From assembly GCF_024808255.1 (NCBI RefSeq), contig NZ_JANTYS010000021.1, positions 1 to 64,000 of the forward strand: 64,000 nt of DNA, in the 5' to 3' direction. Positions 1-8,290 of this stretch are shown one piece after another. Made by a program: the position numbers and the translations under genes. Below the pieces are notes generated by a model. That model made no database searches and was not told the DNA's origin. It saw only the letters and a program-made list of their open reading frames with translations. This stretch comes from Mucilaginibacter dorajii. GTDB lineage: Bacteria > Bacteroidota > Bacteroidia > Sphingobacteriales > Sphingobacteriaceae. The stretch's first letter is position 1. Every line of letters begins with the position of its first letter.

Positions 1-30
1 ACGTGGGAGAGTAGGTCGGTGCCAAATCTT
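1..30 (+). rRNA. rrf: 5S rRNA, 3' end only
   Basis: The first ~30 bases (GGGAGAGTAGGTCGGTGCCA plus flanks) match the conserved 3' end of bacterial 5S rRNA. A terminator hairpin follows at once. The rest of the gene, and presumably the 16S-23S operon, lies to the left of the window. Confidence 0.85.
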
Positions 31-58
31 AATCAGCCATAGCGGCTGTTAACGCCAA

Positions 59-85
59 GCCTTCATCTAACGATGAGGGCTTTTT
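59..85 (+). terminator. rRNA operon terminator
   Basis: A 9-bp stem (59-67 with 72-80, one G-T pair) and a 4-base loop are followed by five T. It sits about 30 bases after the 5S end, as expected for an intrinsic terminator of the rRNA operon. Confidence 0.85.
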
Positions 86-359
86 GCGTTACTAAAATGT
101 TCACTGGTTCATTAGTTCACTCGTTCATTGGGAATTAGCGGAACAATCTACTAACTGAAAACCGCCCTCTGCTATCTGCAAACCGGCTTCCCCCGCTAAC
201 TGCCTGCCGAAAACTGAAAACTCAACGCTGCCAACCGGCTCTTTATGCCCTTCTTAAAGGCGGTAGTTTGTTACCAAACGCGGGGATGACTTACCGTATG
301 GTAAAGTAAATCTTCCCCACGCTGACTGCAAACTGCTAACCGGATACTGCTAACTGAGG
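86..359. repeat. gene-free stretch with phrase-like short repeats
   Basis: No gene is seen. A 16-base unit (TTCACTGGTTCATTAG) occurs twice in tandem at 100-115 and 116-131 with two differences. The rest is filled with degenerate copies of phrases such as AACTGCTAAC and AACTGAAAAC. The GAAC/AATGAAC wording resembles, on the other strand, the tract at 51771-51855. Confidence 0.6.
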
Positions 360-1355
360 TTAATCGAGGATATTATTGATCAGCGTTAACTCTTCGTCTG
401 TAAATGATGTATTAGCCAAACATTTCAATGAATCAGTCACCTGTTCGGGTTTGCTTACACCTATCAGTACCGATGTTACACGCTGATCTTTTAGGATCCA
501 CGACAGCGCCATTTGCGCCAGGTTTTGGCCGCGTTTAATAGCCACTTCATTTAGCTTAGCTACTTTAGCAATATTTGCTTCTGTAATGGCATTCTCTTCA
601 ATAGCGCCGTTACCGCGATGGGCTGCCGCCCTTGAGCCTTCGGGAATACCTTTTAAATATTTATTGCTTAACAAACCTTGTGCCAGTGGCGAAAATGGGA
701 TACAACCAACGCCCTCATTACCAAGCACGTCAAGCAAGCCGCCCTCAACCCATCGGTCAAACATCGAATATTTAGGTTGGTGGATAAGGCATGGTGTGCC
801 CAGGCGTTTCAAAATAGCCACCGCCTGTTCTGTTTCGGAAGCGCTATAGCTGGAAATTCCCACATAAAGTGCTTTTCCCTGGCGTACCATCAGGTCTAAA
901 GTCCCCATTGTTTCTTCCATAGGCGTTTCGGGATCGGGGCGATGATGGTAGAAGATATCTACATAATCTAACCCCATGCGTTTTAAACTTTGATCAAGAC
1001 TGGCTACCAGGTATTTTTTTGAACCCCAATCGCCATAAGGACCTTCCCACATTCCCCAGCCGGCTTTGCTTGATATCACCAGTTCATCGCGGTAACGCTT
1101 AAAATCATCCTTATAAATTTGGCCAAAAGTTTCCTCGGCCGATCCTGCCGGTGGCCCGTAATTGTTAGCCAGGTCAAAATGAGTAATACCGCTATCAAAA
1201 GCTAACCTCAGAATGTTGCGGGCGTTTTCAAGGCTATCAATGGCACCAAAGTTATGCCACATGCCCAACGATACGGCGGGTAGTTTTAAACCGCTATTGC
1301 CGCAGCGGCGGTATTCCATGTTTTGGTAACGATTTGGATTGGGTAGATATGTCAT
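360..1355 (-). CDS. Aldo/keto reductase, YghZ/Gpr-like
   Basis: A 331-residue NADPH-dependent aldo/keto reductase of the YghZ (L-glyceraldehyde-3-phosphate reductase) branch, probably a cytosolic enzyme reducing short aldehydes such as methylglyoxal or glyceraldehyde phosphate. The catalytic tetrad of the superfamily is visible: D61, Y66 (in DLANNYGPP), K97 (SSKAGWG) and H138 (FYHHRPD). The PMEET segment and ALYVGISSYS are typical of this branch. Length matches the family (about 330-350). It is transcribed alone, leftwards, and is divergent from the Crp-like gene at 1930 across a repeat-filled intergenic region. The true substrate cannot be read from sequence. Confidence 0.9.
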   Translation of the reverse strand: MTYLPNPNRYQNMEYRRCGNSGLKLPAVSLGMWHNFGAIDSLENARNILRLAFDSGITHFDLANNYGPPAGSAEETFGQIYKDDFKRYRDELVISSKAGWGMWEGPYGDWGSKKYLVASLDQSLKRMGLDYVDIFYHHRPDPETPMEETMGTLDLMVRQGKALYVGISSYSASETEQAVAILKRLGTPCLIHQPKYSMFDRWVEGGLLDVLGNEGVGCIPFSPLAQGLLSNKYLKGIPEGSRAAAHRGNGAIEENAITEANIAKVAKLNEVAIKRGQNLAQMALSWILKDQRVTSVLIGVSKPEQVTDSLKCLANTSFTDEELTLINNILD

Positions 1356-1583
1356 GTTTTATTTAAAATTATCTAAATGATTTGTAATTAAAATTCAATC
1401 TGTAAAAATGGTACATCTGAATGGGAAAAGCCATTGAACTGGAACAAGAAAAAGGGAAATCGCTTTTAATATTTAACTTTATTTGCTCACAAGCTCATCG
1501 TTGAGTAAACACGAATTTAACTGCCCGTAAGATAGACGATAGCTACTTCCACGAATTTTTTCAATCACATTTCAATTTGCGCT

Positions 1584-1741
1584 ACAGGATAGACGTAGCT
1601 AATTGGGTTAACATAACTTAACATATTTTGGATAAAATACATTTTAATTTCCTAATAATCAATATTTTGTATTTTATCATGGTTAACACAAAAAGATGTA
1701 TGATGCAACTTAGATGCATCTAAATATTGTGCCTGTTGTTT
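1584..1741 (+). repeat. dispersed repeat, copy 1 (pair with 55741-55901)
   Basis: About 158 bp related to the reverse complement of 55741-55901. A 24-base core (1600-1623, containing GGGTTAACATAACTTAAC) is identical in both. A block ending GGTTAACAC and a right end of the form TTAGAYGCAYCTAAATATT are also shared. Between these blocks each copy has its own short inverted repeat; here GATAAAATACA at 1631-1641 pairs with 1668-1678. It lies between the aldo/keto reductase and the Crp-like gene. Confidence 0.7.
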
Positions 1742-1753
1742 GCTAATATTTTC

Positions 1754-1820
1754 TCGCGCAAAGACGCTAAGAAGCAAAGAAAAATGAGCAATTGAATTGC
1801 GACTTAGCATCTTTGCGCGA
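1754..1820. repeat. inverted repeat of the CGCGCAAAGACGC type
   Basis: Arms of 18 bp at 1754-1771 and 1803-1820, one mismatch, spacer 31 bases. It belongs to the short intergenic palindromes seen throughout this window. It could fold in RNA, but there is no T tract and no gene ends next to it. Confidence 0.7.
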
Positions 1821-1929
1821 AATAAACTATTCCTTTAAATCCTTTTTTACTTGATATGTTTAAAAGCGATTTCCCTGCTTGCCGACATTTATTTACAGCT
1901 TTTTGTTAAGCCCGGCTTATATTTGATCC

Positions 1930-2508
1930 ATGTTTCAATATATCAATAGCTACGCAGCCCGCTCGGTGAATTTAACGGCAGATGAAACAAGCCGTTTTAA
2001 CGGGATTTTGGAGTATCGTAAAGTACCTAAAAAAACTAAACTTTTACAGGCTGGCGATATCTGCAACTTTGAAGCTTACGTAAATAAGGGCTGCATCCGC
2101 GAGTATATTATTGATGAGAATGGGGCAGAGGTAACGCTGCAGCTTGCCGTAGAGGATTGGTGGGTGAGCGACCTGGCCAGTTTCCAGGACCAAACCCCAT
2201 GCAGCATGTATATTGAAACACTGGAAGATTGCGAACTGCTGATTTTATCGCGTGACGCCAAAGAGCAATTGTTAACCGAGGTGCCCAAATTAGAACGCAT
2301 GTTTAGGCTGATGCTGCAGCGCCACCTTACGGTTGTTCAAAACCGGTTATTTAAAACCATCTCAAACACGGCGATGGAAAAGTACCTGGAGTTTATAAAA
2401 CGTTATCCAAGTATTCCGCAACGGGTACCGCAACATTATATTGCATCGTACCTGGGCATTTCTCCCGAGTTTTTGAGCAAACTACGTACAAGACATCTTA
2501 AAAAGTAA
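1930..2508 (+). CDS. Crp/Fnr-family cyclic-nucleotide-binding-like regulator
   Basis: A 192-residue transcription regulator of the Crp/Fnr superfamily in the compact form common in Bacteroidota. Residues ~25-115 look like the cNMP-binding beta-roll (LLQAGDICNFEAYVNKGCIR onwards), followed by a long dimerisation helix and a C-terminal helix-turn-helix (YIASYLGISPEFLSKLR, ~170-186). No Fnr-type cysteine cluster is present, so iron-sulfur oxygen sensing is unlikely. Whether it binds a nucleotide is unclear. It is a single gene with a long upstream region carrying two repeats. Such genes often regulate a divergent neighbour; here that would be the aldo/keto reductase, but this is only inference. 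Confidence 0.85.
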   Translation: MFQYINSYAARSVNLTADETSRFNGILEYRKVPKKTKLLQAGDICNFEAYVNKGCIREYIIDENGAEVTLQLAVEDWWVSDLASFQDQTPCSMYIETLEDCELLILSRDAKEQLLTEVPKLERMFRLMLQRHLTVVQNRLFKTISNTAMEKYLEFIKRYPSIPQRVPQHYIASYLGISPEFLSKLRTRHLKK

Positions 2509-2851
2509 ATGATACACTTTTCTGATTTGCTTAGTTCACTTGATCTATTTTATGCTAAAATGGAACTGTAAGAATATTTTTTCTATCCAGTGTTTCGTTA
2601 TTCCTCATCTTTCCGTATTAGTTACATCGCTTAGTGTAAAGTTTACATTAATTATTTATTAAATGGATTTAATATGGCATTAATATTATAAAATTGAGTA
2701 TTCAAAGCTTTGTTTTTTGTGATATTGTTAAGAGATTAGGTGAAAAATTGATTTATTCAAAAAGATATATTTCGATAGCAAGATTATATCTGTAGAACGA
2801 TTGATTTTTTCTATTTAATAATCTTATACATTTTAATACAATACCTAACCT
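2509..2851. other. intergenic, A+T-rich leader of the polysaccharide locus
   Basis: 343 bases with no gene and no clear repeat. It must hold the promoter of the Wzi gene, but I cannot point to a convincing TAnnTTTG element. Confidence 0.4.
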
Positions 2852-4519
2852 GTGAAAAAGCAATTTTTAACCTTAGCCTTAATTATTTTTAGCGCAATAC
2901 AAGGCTTTTCGCAAACTATTACCGTAGGTAGTTATGCCGAGGATATCGCCCGTCGAAATCAAATTTCAGGTACAAGTGATAATCCCTTTTCGTTTAGCAT
3001 AAGGCCGGTAAATAGCCAATGGGGCAATACCGGGGCCGATTCTGCGTTAAGTGGTCTTGTTGCAAGCAAACCTTATGCAAAGTTTAATTTTATGAGTATC
3101 CCATCGGGCATACAAGTGCTGCCGTTAAACTGGCTTAATGAGTATAATGTGAAGCGCCCCTATGGTTACAATAACTCATCATTATATCCCAACAAAGGTT
3201 ACCAAACCATGCTGAGCGGTGGTTTTTTATTAACTGCCGGCATACTTAAAATACAGCTTAAGCCCGAGTTGGTGTATGCCGAAAACAAACCCTTTAACAC
3301 TTTTGCCGATGTACAGGCCAATAACAATAATCAACAGCTTTTAGCCGCTTATTTTAATACCATATACGGTATAGATGCTCCCGAAAGGTTTGGTAACAAA
3401 GCAATAACCCATCTTTATCCGGGCCAATCAAAAATTACGCTTAATTATCATAGCATTGAAGCCGGGGTATCAACAGAAAACTTATGGTGGGGACCAGGTA
3501 TTAAAAACGCTATTATGATGAGTAATTCAGCACCGGGTTTTTTTCATTGGACTTTTAATTCTTCAAGGCCTGTTAAAACCATTGTTGGCTCATTTGAATG
3601 GCAAATTATTGGTGGTAACCTCAAACAATCCGGTTACGCGCCAGATGAGGTAAGCAAGCTAATTTATGCAGGCGATTTGTATAGCCCTAAGCCCACTGTA
3701 TCGCGTTACATTTCGGCATATACCGTTAACTGGCAGCCAAAATGGTTAAAAGGATTTTACCTTGGTGTTTCAAGTTATGACTATTTAGACAAGGACTCTA
3801 CCTATCATAGTAAAAGTTTTATCCGTAAAACAATCCCGGTTATTACAGGCTCATCGGCAAAAGCGAATGATGTCAATAATGGAGATAAGGGTGATGGCCA
3901 GGACTTTGCTTATGCGTTTAACATCAGGCAGCTTTTGCCGTTATATAAAGCAGAAATCTATTTTGAATGGGCCCGTAATGACAGGTGGGGAAATATTAAC
4001 GATTTAATAGAAGAACCAGAGCATTCGGCAGCATACACTTTTGGGGGGCGCAAATTGTTTGAGCTTAGTAAAGGAGGGTTTATACAAATCAAGTCAGAAA
4101 TAACGCAGTTACAGCGCGCAGCAACTTATTTATTGCGTGATGAGCCTTCCTGGTATATACACGGTGCAAGTCCCAGGGATGGATATACTAACCAGGGCCG
4201 TTATATAGGTGCCGGAATAGGGCCGGGCAGCAGCAGTTTTATATTGGATTTAAGCTATTTAAAAAACTATAATGCTTACGGTTTTACTTTTGAAAGGCAG
4301 TTGCATAATAATGATCTGTATTATTCCGCCTTTGCGGGTACAGGTAATTATAACACCCATTGGGTCGATCTTTCGGGTACTTTTTATGGAAATATCAGGT
4401 TTAAAAACTATTTGGTTTCTGCTGATGTTACGCCTGTGTATTCTTTAAATTACGAATACAAAAACGGCTCCAGTTATAATTTACACGCAAGGCTTAATTT
4501 TACTTATTATTTCAATTAA
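2852..4519 (+). CDS. Capsule assembly protein, Wzi family
   Basis: A 555-residue outer-membrane beta-barrel of the Wzi family, which helps retain capsule or exopolysaccharide on the surface. It starts at GTG 2852: the N-terminal signal peptide (hydrophobic to ~18, cleavage after FSQ) begins exactly there and no in-frame ATG would keep it. The family hallmark ENLWWGPG lies near residue 210, followed by the PGFFHWTF region and many alternating aromatic strands to a C-terminal YYFN. It is the first gene of the polysaccharide locus. A 166-base gap containing a promoter-like element separates it from the export gene, so it may be transcribed separately. Confidence 0.85.
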   Translation: MKKQFLTLALIIFSAIQGFSQTITVGSYAEDIARRNQISGTSDNPFSFSIRPVNSQWGNTGADSALSGLVASKPYAKFNFMSIPSGIQVLPLNWLNEYNVKRPYGYNNSSLYPNKGYQTMLSGGFLLTAGILKIQLKPELVYAENKPFNTFADVQANNNNQQLLAAYFNTIYGIDAPERFGNKAITHLYPGQSKITLNYHSIEAGVSTENLWWGPGIKNAIMMSNSAPGFFHWTFNSSRPVKTIVGSFEWQIIGGNLKQSGYAPDEVSKLIYAGDLYSPKPTVSRYISAYTVNWQPKWLKGFYLGVSSYDYLDKDSTYHSKSFIRKTIPVITGSSAKANDVNNGDKGDGQDFAYAFNIRQLLPLYKAEIYFEWARNDRWGNINDLIEEPEHSAAYTFGGRKLFELSKGGFIQIKSEITQLQRAATYLLRDEPSWYIHGASPRDGYTNQGRYIGAGIGPGSSSFILDLSYLKNYNAYGFTFERQLHNNDLYYSAFAGTGNYNTHWVDLSGTFYGNIRFKNYLVSADVTPVYSLNYEYKNGSSYNLHARLNFTYYFN

Positions 4520-4593
4520 TGTATCGATATACCCTCTCCGGCTAAATTCTTTGATGGATAATACTATTTAAATTCAAATTAAAAAAGTAAGTA

Positions 4594-4627
4594 TTGTCTG
4601 TAGAAATGGGAAATTGGTTTACTTTTG
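4594..4627 (+). promoter_or_regulatory. putative Bacteroidota promoter of the export operon
   Basis: TACTTTTG at 4620-4627 fits the -7 element TAnnTTTG, and TTG at 4594-4596 lies 23 bases upstream, inside the usual 17-23 range. It is 58 bases before the SLBB gene start. Predicted by pattern only. Confidence 0.5.
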
Positions 4628-4685
4628 CAGAAAAATAGCGCAGTTGGTTGGTGCGTTATTTTTTAAGCTCCGATAGCTTTTACAT

Positions 4686-7166
4686 ATGAATAAATTTAGC
4701 TTTTTAGTATTTTTTATTATTGTTGTTATTTCCTTTGGTACTGTTAATGAAGGCGTAGCTCAATCCAATTTACAAAACATATCGTCTATCAATGTTGATG
4801 ATCTTTCAGATCAGCAGGTTATACAGTTGATACAGCAAGCCCAAAAAGCAGGGTTAAGTGATACCGATTTATTGCAGCAGGCTCAAAGCAGGGGCATGTC
4901 GGCATCTCAGGTTCAAAAACTACAAACGCGCATTAAGGATATTAGGGCTAAAAACTCAGGCTCGACTCAAAAGGGCGCAGATACATCGGCTACCACAGGC
5001 CGACAGCTGAATTATAAACCCGATACAACCGATACATCATCTTATAAGCGCAAGGATTTGTTTGAAGTTTTGAAGCCTAAGATTTTTGGGGCCGATATCT
5101 TTAAAAATAAAAATAGTTCATTTGAACCTAACCTTAAGCTGGCAACACCATTAAACTACATCCTTGGCCCTAATGACCAGCTTAATATTAATGTTTACGG
5201 CAGTTCACTGGTGAATTGGAAACTTGAAGTATCGCCCGAAGGCAATATCAACATTCCCGGTGTAGGTGTTTTAAATGTAGGTAGCAAAACTATTGAGGAG
5301 GCTACCTCCCTTATCAAAAGCAAGCTGGCGGCCAACAATTACGCGGTTGGGCGTGGTACAACGGTACAGGTAACGTTGGGCAACATTCGTAGCATTCAGG
5401 TAATTATTATAGGTCAGGTTGATAAACCAGGCACCTACACACTGCCATCGCTTGCCACGGTATTTAACGCCTTGTATACTGCAGGTGGCCCCAATGATAA
5501 CGGTAGCTTAAGGCAAATAGAGATCATTAGAAACAACCGGATTATAAGACATCTTGATGTTTACGATTTCCTGCTAAAAGGCGATCAAAAAAATAATATA
5601 ACCCTCCAAGATCAGGATATTGTGCGCGTGCCAACCTACAGAACAAGAGTTGAGCTTATTGGCCAGATAAAAATACCAGCCTTATTTGAAGTTTTACCCG
5701 GCGAAACGCTTGATAACATTATCAGCTACGCTGGCGGTTTCACAGATAGTGCTTATACAGCACGCATCAAGGTATCACAGATCAGCGATCAACAACGTAA
5801 AATAACCGATGTATTAGAGGCCGATTATAAAAATTATATTCCGCTAAGAGGGGATAAGTATACTGTCGAATCTGTTATATCCAGGTTTGAAAACAGGGTA
5901 GTTATCAGGGGGGCGGTTTTTAGGCCTGGTGATTATGAATTGCAAAGTGGTTTAACATTACTGCAACTGATTGATAAAGCCGCCGGCTTAAAAGAAGATG
6001 CCTTTACCGAGCGTGGAACTATTACGCGTTTAAAACCGGATAACAGCACCGAAATAATAGGTTTTAATGTTAAAAATGTGATCAACAAAGTGGTAAACAT
6101 CCCGCTTCAGCGCGAAGATATTGTAAACATCTCATCAATATTTGATTTACGCGATAAGTACATTGTTACTATTAATGGTAATGTAAGGAAGCCGGGCAAG
6201 TTTGCTTTTTCGGAAAACATGAAGGTGGAAGACTTGATTTTAAAAGCAGGTGGCTTTGCCGAAGGTGCCAGTACAAACCGCATTGAGGTTGCCCGCAGGA
6301 TAGCCGATGCCGATCCTAATTCAAAAAGCAGCTCGGTAGCGCAGGTTTTTAGTGTTAACATAGATGGACAGCTAAAACCGGCCGAAGCTAATTTTGTACT
6401 AACGCCATTTGATATTGTATCGGTATATAGCCTACCTGGATATGAAAAGCAAAAAACAGTAAAGATTGAAGGCGAAGTTTTATACCCGGGTTCATATACT
6501 ATAAAAAATAAAAACGAAAAAGTATCAGATCTGATTGCACGTGCTGGCGGCTTAACAGCGTCTGCTGATGTAGAAGGAGGGTCATTAAAACGCGAAAATA
6601 TAGCCATTTTGGGTATTGATAAAAATAAAGCTGACACCGCTGCTCTAACCCTTGAACGTGCATCGCAAGCTAACAGGCTTAAAAGAACTTATAAAGACTC
6701 AACCAATGTAGACGATATTCAGCAACGGAATAACTACGTAGGTATTGAGCTTGACAAGATCCTGAAAACACCAGGCTCAAAAGGTGATTTACTTTTAGAA
6801 GACGGCGATGTTTTAAGAGTTCCAAAACAGCAACAGGTAGTACGGGTTAATGGCCAGGTACTATATCCAAGCGCGGTGGTTTACGATGGGTCAAAATCAT
6901 TTAACGATTTTGTTTCAAATGCAGGGGGATATGCGCCTGGAGCCTTAAGAAGAGGTGCTTATGTTGTTTATCCTAACGGAACGGTAAAAGGTACCCGCAA
7001 GTTTTTGTTTTTTAATAACCATCCATCTGTTAAACCAGGCAGTGAAATATATGTGCCTAAAAAGGCAGAGAGCAAAGGGAATTCTTTACAAACAGTTTTA
7101 GGTCTTTCTACCGGTTTAGCATCAATAAGTGCCATCATTTTGGGAATCTTGAGTTTAAAAAAATAG
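4686..7166 (+). CDS. SLBB-domain polysaccharide export protein (Wza-like)
   Basis: An 826-residue Wza-type export protein carrying polysaccharide across the outer membrane. Visible parts: signal peptide 1-26, a Gln-rich linker, a Poly_export domain starting at LNYILGPNDQLNINVYG (~155), then six SLBB-like repeats each opening with a G-x-V/I-x-x-P motif (~240, 322, 405, 495, 592, 719), and a C-terminal hydrophobic helix (~805-822) followed by LKK. It is more than twice the length of E. coli Wza and, unlike Wza, has no lipobox cysteine. The C-terminal helix probably matches the Wza amphipathic pore helix. It is followed after 22 bases by the Wzz gene, so the two are very likely co-transcribed. 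Confidence 0.9.
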   Translation: MNKFSFLVFFIIVVISFGTVNEGVAQSNLQNISSINVDDLSDQQVIQLIQQAQKAGLSDTDLLQQAQSRGMSASQVQKLQTRIKDIRAKNSGSTQKGADTSATTGRQLNYKPDTTDTSSYKRKDLFEVLKPKIFGADIFKNKNSSFEPNLKLATPLNYILGPNDQLNINVYGSSLVNWKLEVSPEGNINIPGVGVLNVGSKTIEEATSLIKSKLAANNYAVGRGTTVQVTLGNIRSIQVIIIGQVDKPGTYTLPSLATVFNALYTAGGPNDNGSLRQIEIIRNNRIIRHLDVYDFLLKGDQKNNITLQDQDIVRVPTYRTRVELIGQIKIPALFEVLPGETLDNIISYAGGFTDSAYTARIKVSQISDQQRKITDVLEADYKNYIPLRGDKYTVESVISRFENRVVIRGAVFRPGDYELQSGLTLLQLIDKAAGLKEDAFTERGTITRLKPDNSTEIIGFNVKNVINKVVNIPLQREDIVNISSIFDLRDKYIVTINGNVRKPGKFAFSENMKVEDLILKAGGFAEGASTNRIEVARRIADADPNSKSSSVAQVFSVNIDGQLKPAEANFVLTPFDIVSVYSLPGYEKQKTVKIEGEVLYPGSYTIKNKNEKVSDLIARAGGLTASADVEGGSLKRENIAILGIDKNKADTAALTLERASQANRLKRTYKDSTNVDDIQQRNNYVGIELDKILKTPGSKGDLLLEDGDVLRVPKQQQVVRVNGQVLYPSAVVYDGSKSFNDFVSNAGGYAPGALRRGAYVVYPNGTVKGTRKFLFFNNHPSVKPGSEIYVPKKAESKGNSLQTVLGLSTGLASISAIILGILSLKK

Positions 7167-7188
7167 AAGATTAAATTATAATTTATTT

Positions 7189-8244
7189 ATGGCTCAACCA
7201 AAGAATGATGAACAGGATGAAATATCAATGAAGGATTTTTTAAAAAAAGTAAAATTGATATTTAATTTTTTTAAGAGTAAGTGGATAACCATATTATTTG
7301 CATGTGTTATAGGTGGTTTTTTGGGACTAACTTATTCCATAATTAGGAAGCCGCTTTACATAGCATCTTGCAACTTTGTGTTAGATGATGGTAATAAAGC
7401 CGGTGGATTAGGCCAATACGCTGGTTTGGCATCTATGGCCGGTATTGATTTAGGTAATGGTAATAGCGGTATTTTTCAAGGTGATAATATTTTGGAATTA
7501 TACAAATCAAGAACAATGATTAAAAAAACATTGTTGTGCAAAGCCAATTTCAATGGTCATGAAAAAAAACTCATAGAAAGATATATTGAATTTAATAGTC
7601 TTAAAGAAAAATGGAACAACGAGGGGAACAGTGAAAATTTATATTTCAATGGAGACCCGGAAAAATTTAATCGTAAGCAGGATAGTCTAATAACTGATAT
7701 CGTAGATATATTTAATAAAAAACAATTATCAGTAGTTAAACCAGATAAAAAACTGTCAATAATTAATGTGGAATTTTCCTCGAAAGATGAGTTGTTTTCT
7801 AAGGAGTTTGTAGATAAACTGGTTGAAAATGTAAATGAATTTTATACACAAACTAAAACAAAGAAATCAACTCAAAACGTAAATGTTTTACAACGACAAG
7901 CGGATAGCGTAAAATCTGTATTAAATTATTCTTTAAATGGAGTTGCAAACGCTATTGACGCCAATCCCAACGCTAATCCCCAGTTGTTAAAGCTTCGTGT
8001 ATCTTCGCAAAAAAGGCAGGTTGATGTTCAAACAAGTACACAAGTTTATGGAGAGATATTGAAGAATTTAGAGCTGGCCAAAATCTCTCTTATGCAAGAT
8101 AAGCCGCTTATACAAGTTATTGATAAGCCTGTTATACCCTTGGAAATAGACAGAGTAAGTAAAGCAGCCGGTATAATTATCGGTTTTATATTAATGGGTT
8201 TTTTTACTGCGATATTATTATTAATTAGGAGGTTTCTGTATTAA
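7189..8244 (+). CDS. Chain-length determinant (Wzz) family protein
   Basis: A 351-residue inner-membrane polysaccharide co-polymerase that sets polymer length with Wzy. It has a cytosolic N-terminus, a first transmembrane helix at ~33-52, a large periplasmic part with coiled-coil-forming stretches (~200-300, Lys/Gln/Asn rich), and a second helix at ~325-345 followed by RRFLY. The IDKPVIPLEIDRVSKA segment before the last helix fits the proline-rich Wzz signature. There is no tyrosine-kinase domain, and no separate Wzc or Wzb is encoded in the window. From here to ~13760 the DNA is clearly more A+T-rich than the flanks, which suggests a cassette of different origin. Confidence 0.8.
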   Translation: MAQPKNDEQDEISMKDFLKKVKLIFNFFKSKWITILFACVIGGFLGLTYSIIRKPLYIASCNFVLDDGNKAGGLGQYAGLASMAGIDLGNGNSGIFQGDNILELYKSRTMIKKTLLCKANFNGHEKKLIERYIEFNSLKEKWNNEGNSENLYFNGDPEKFNRKQDSLITDIVDIFNKKQLSVVKPDKKLSIINVEFSSKDELFSKEFVDKLVENVNEFYTQTKTKKSTQNVNVLQRQADSVKSVLNYSLNGVANAIDANPNANPQLLKLRVSSQKRQVDVQTSTQVYGEILKNLELAKISLMQDKPLIQVIDKPVIPLEIDRVSKAAGIIIGFILMGFFTAILLLIRRFLY

Positions 8245-8290
8245 AATGCTAATTAAATTGAAATATATCACAATTTTGGCAATATTATAA

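Noticed and set aside
1600..1623. Pho box in the dispersed repeat
   Set aside because: The TTAACA hexamers are 10 bp apart, not 11, and the context is a repeat; kept only as a side observation.
6107..6637. 176-codon minus-strand open frame
   Set aside because: Antisense to SLBB repeats of the export protein; no domain or start signal.
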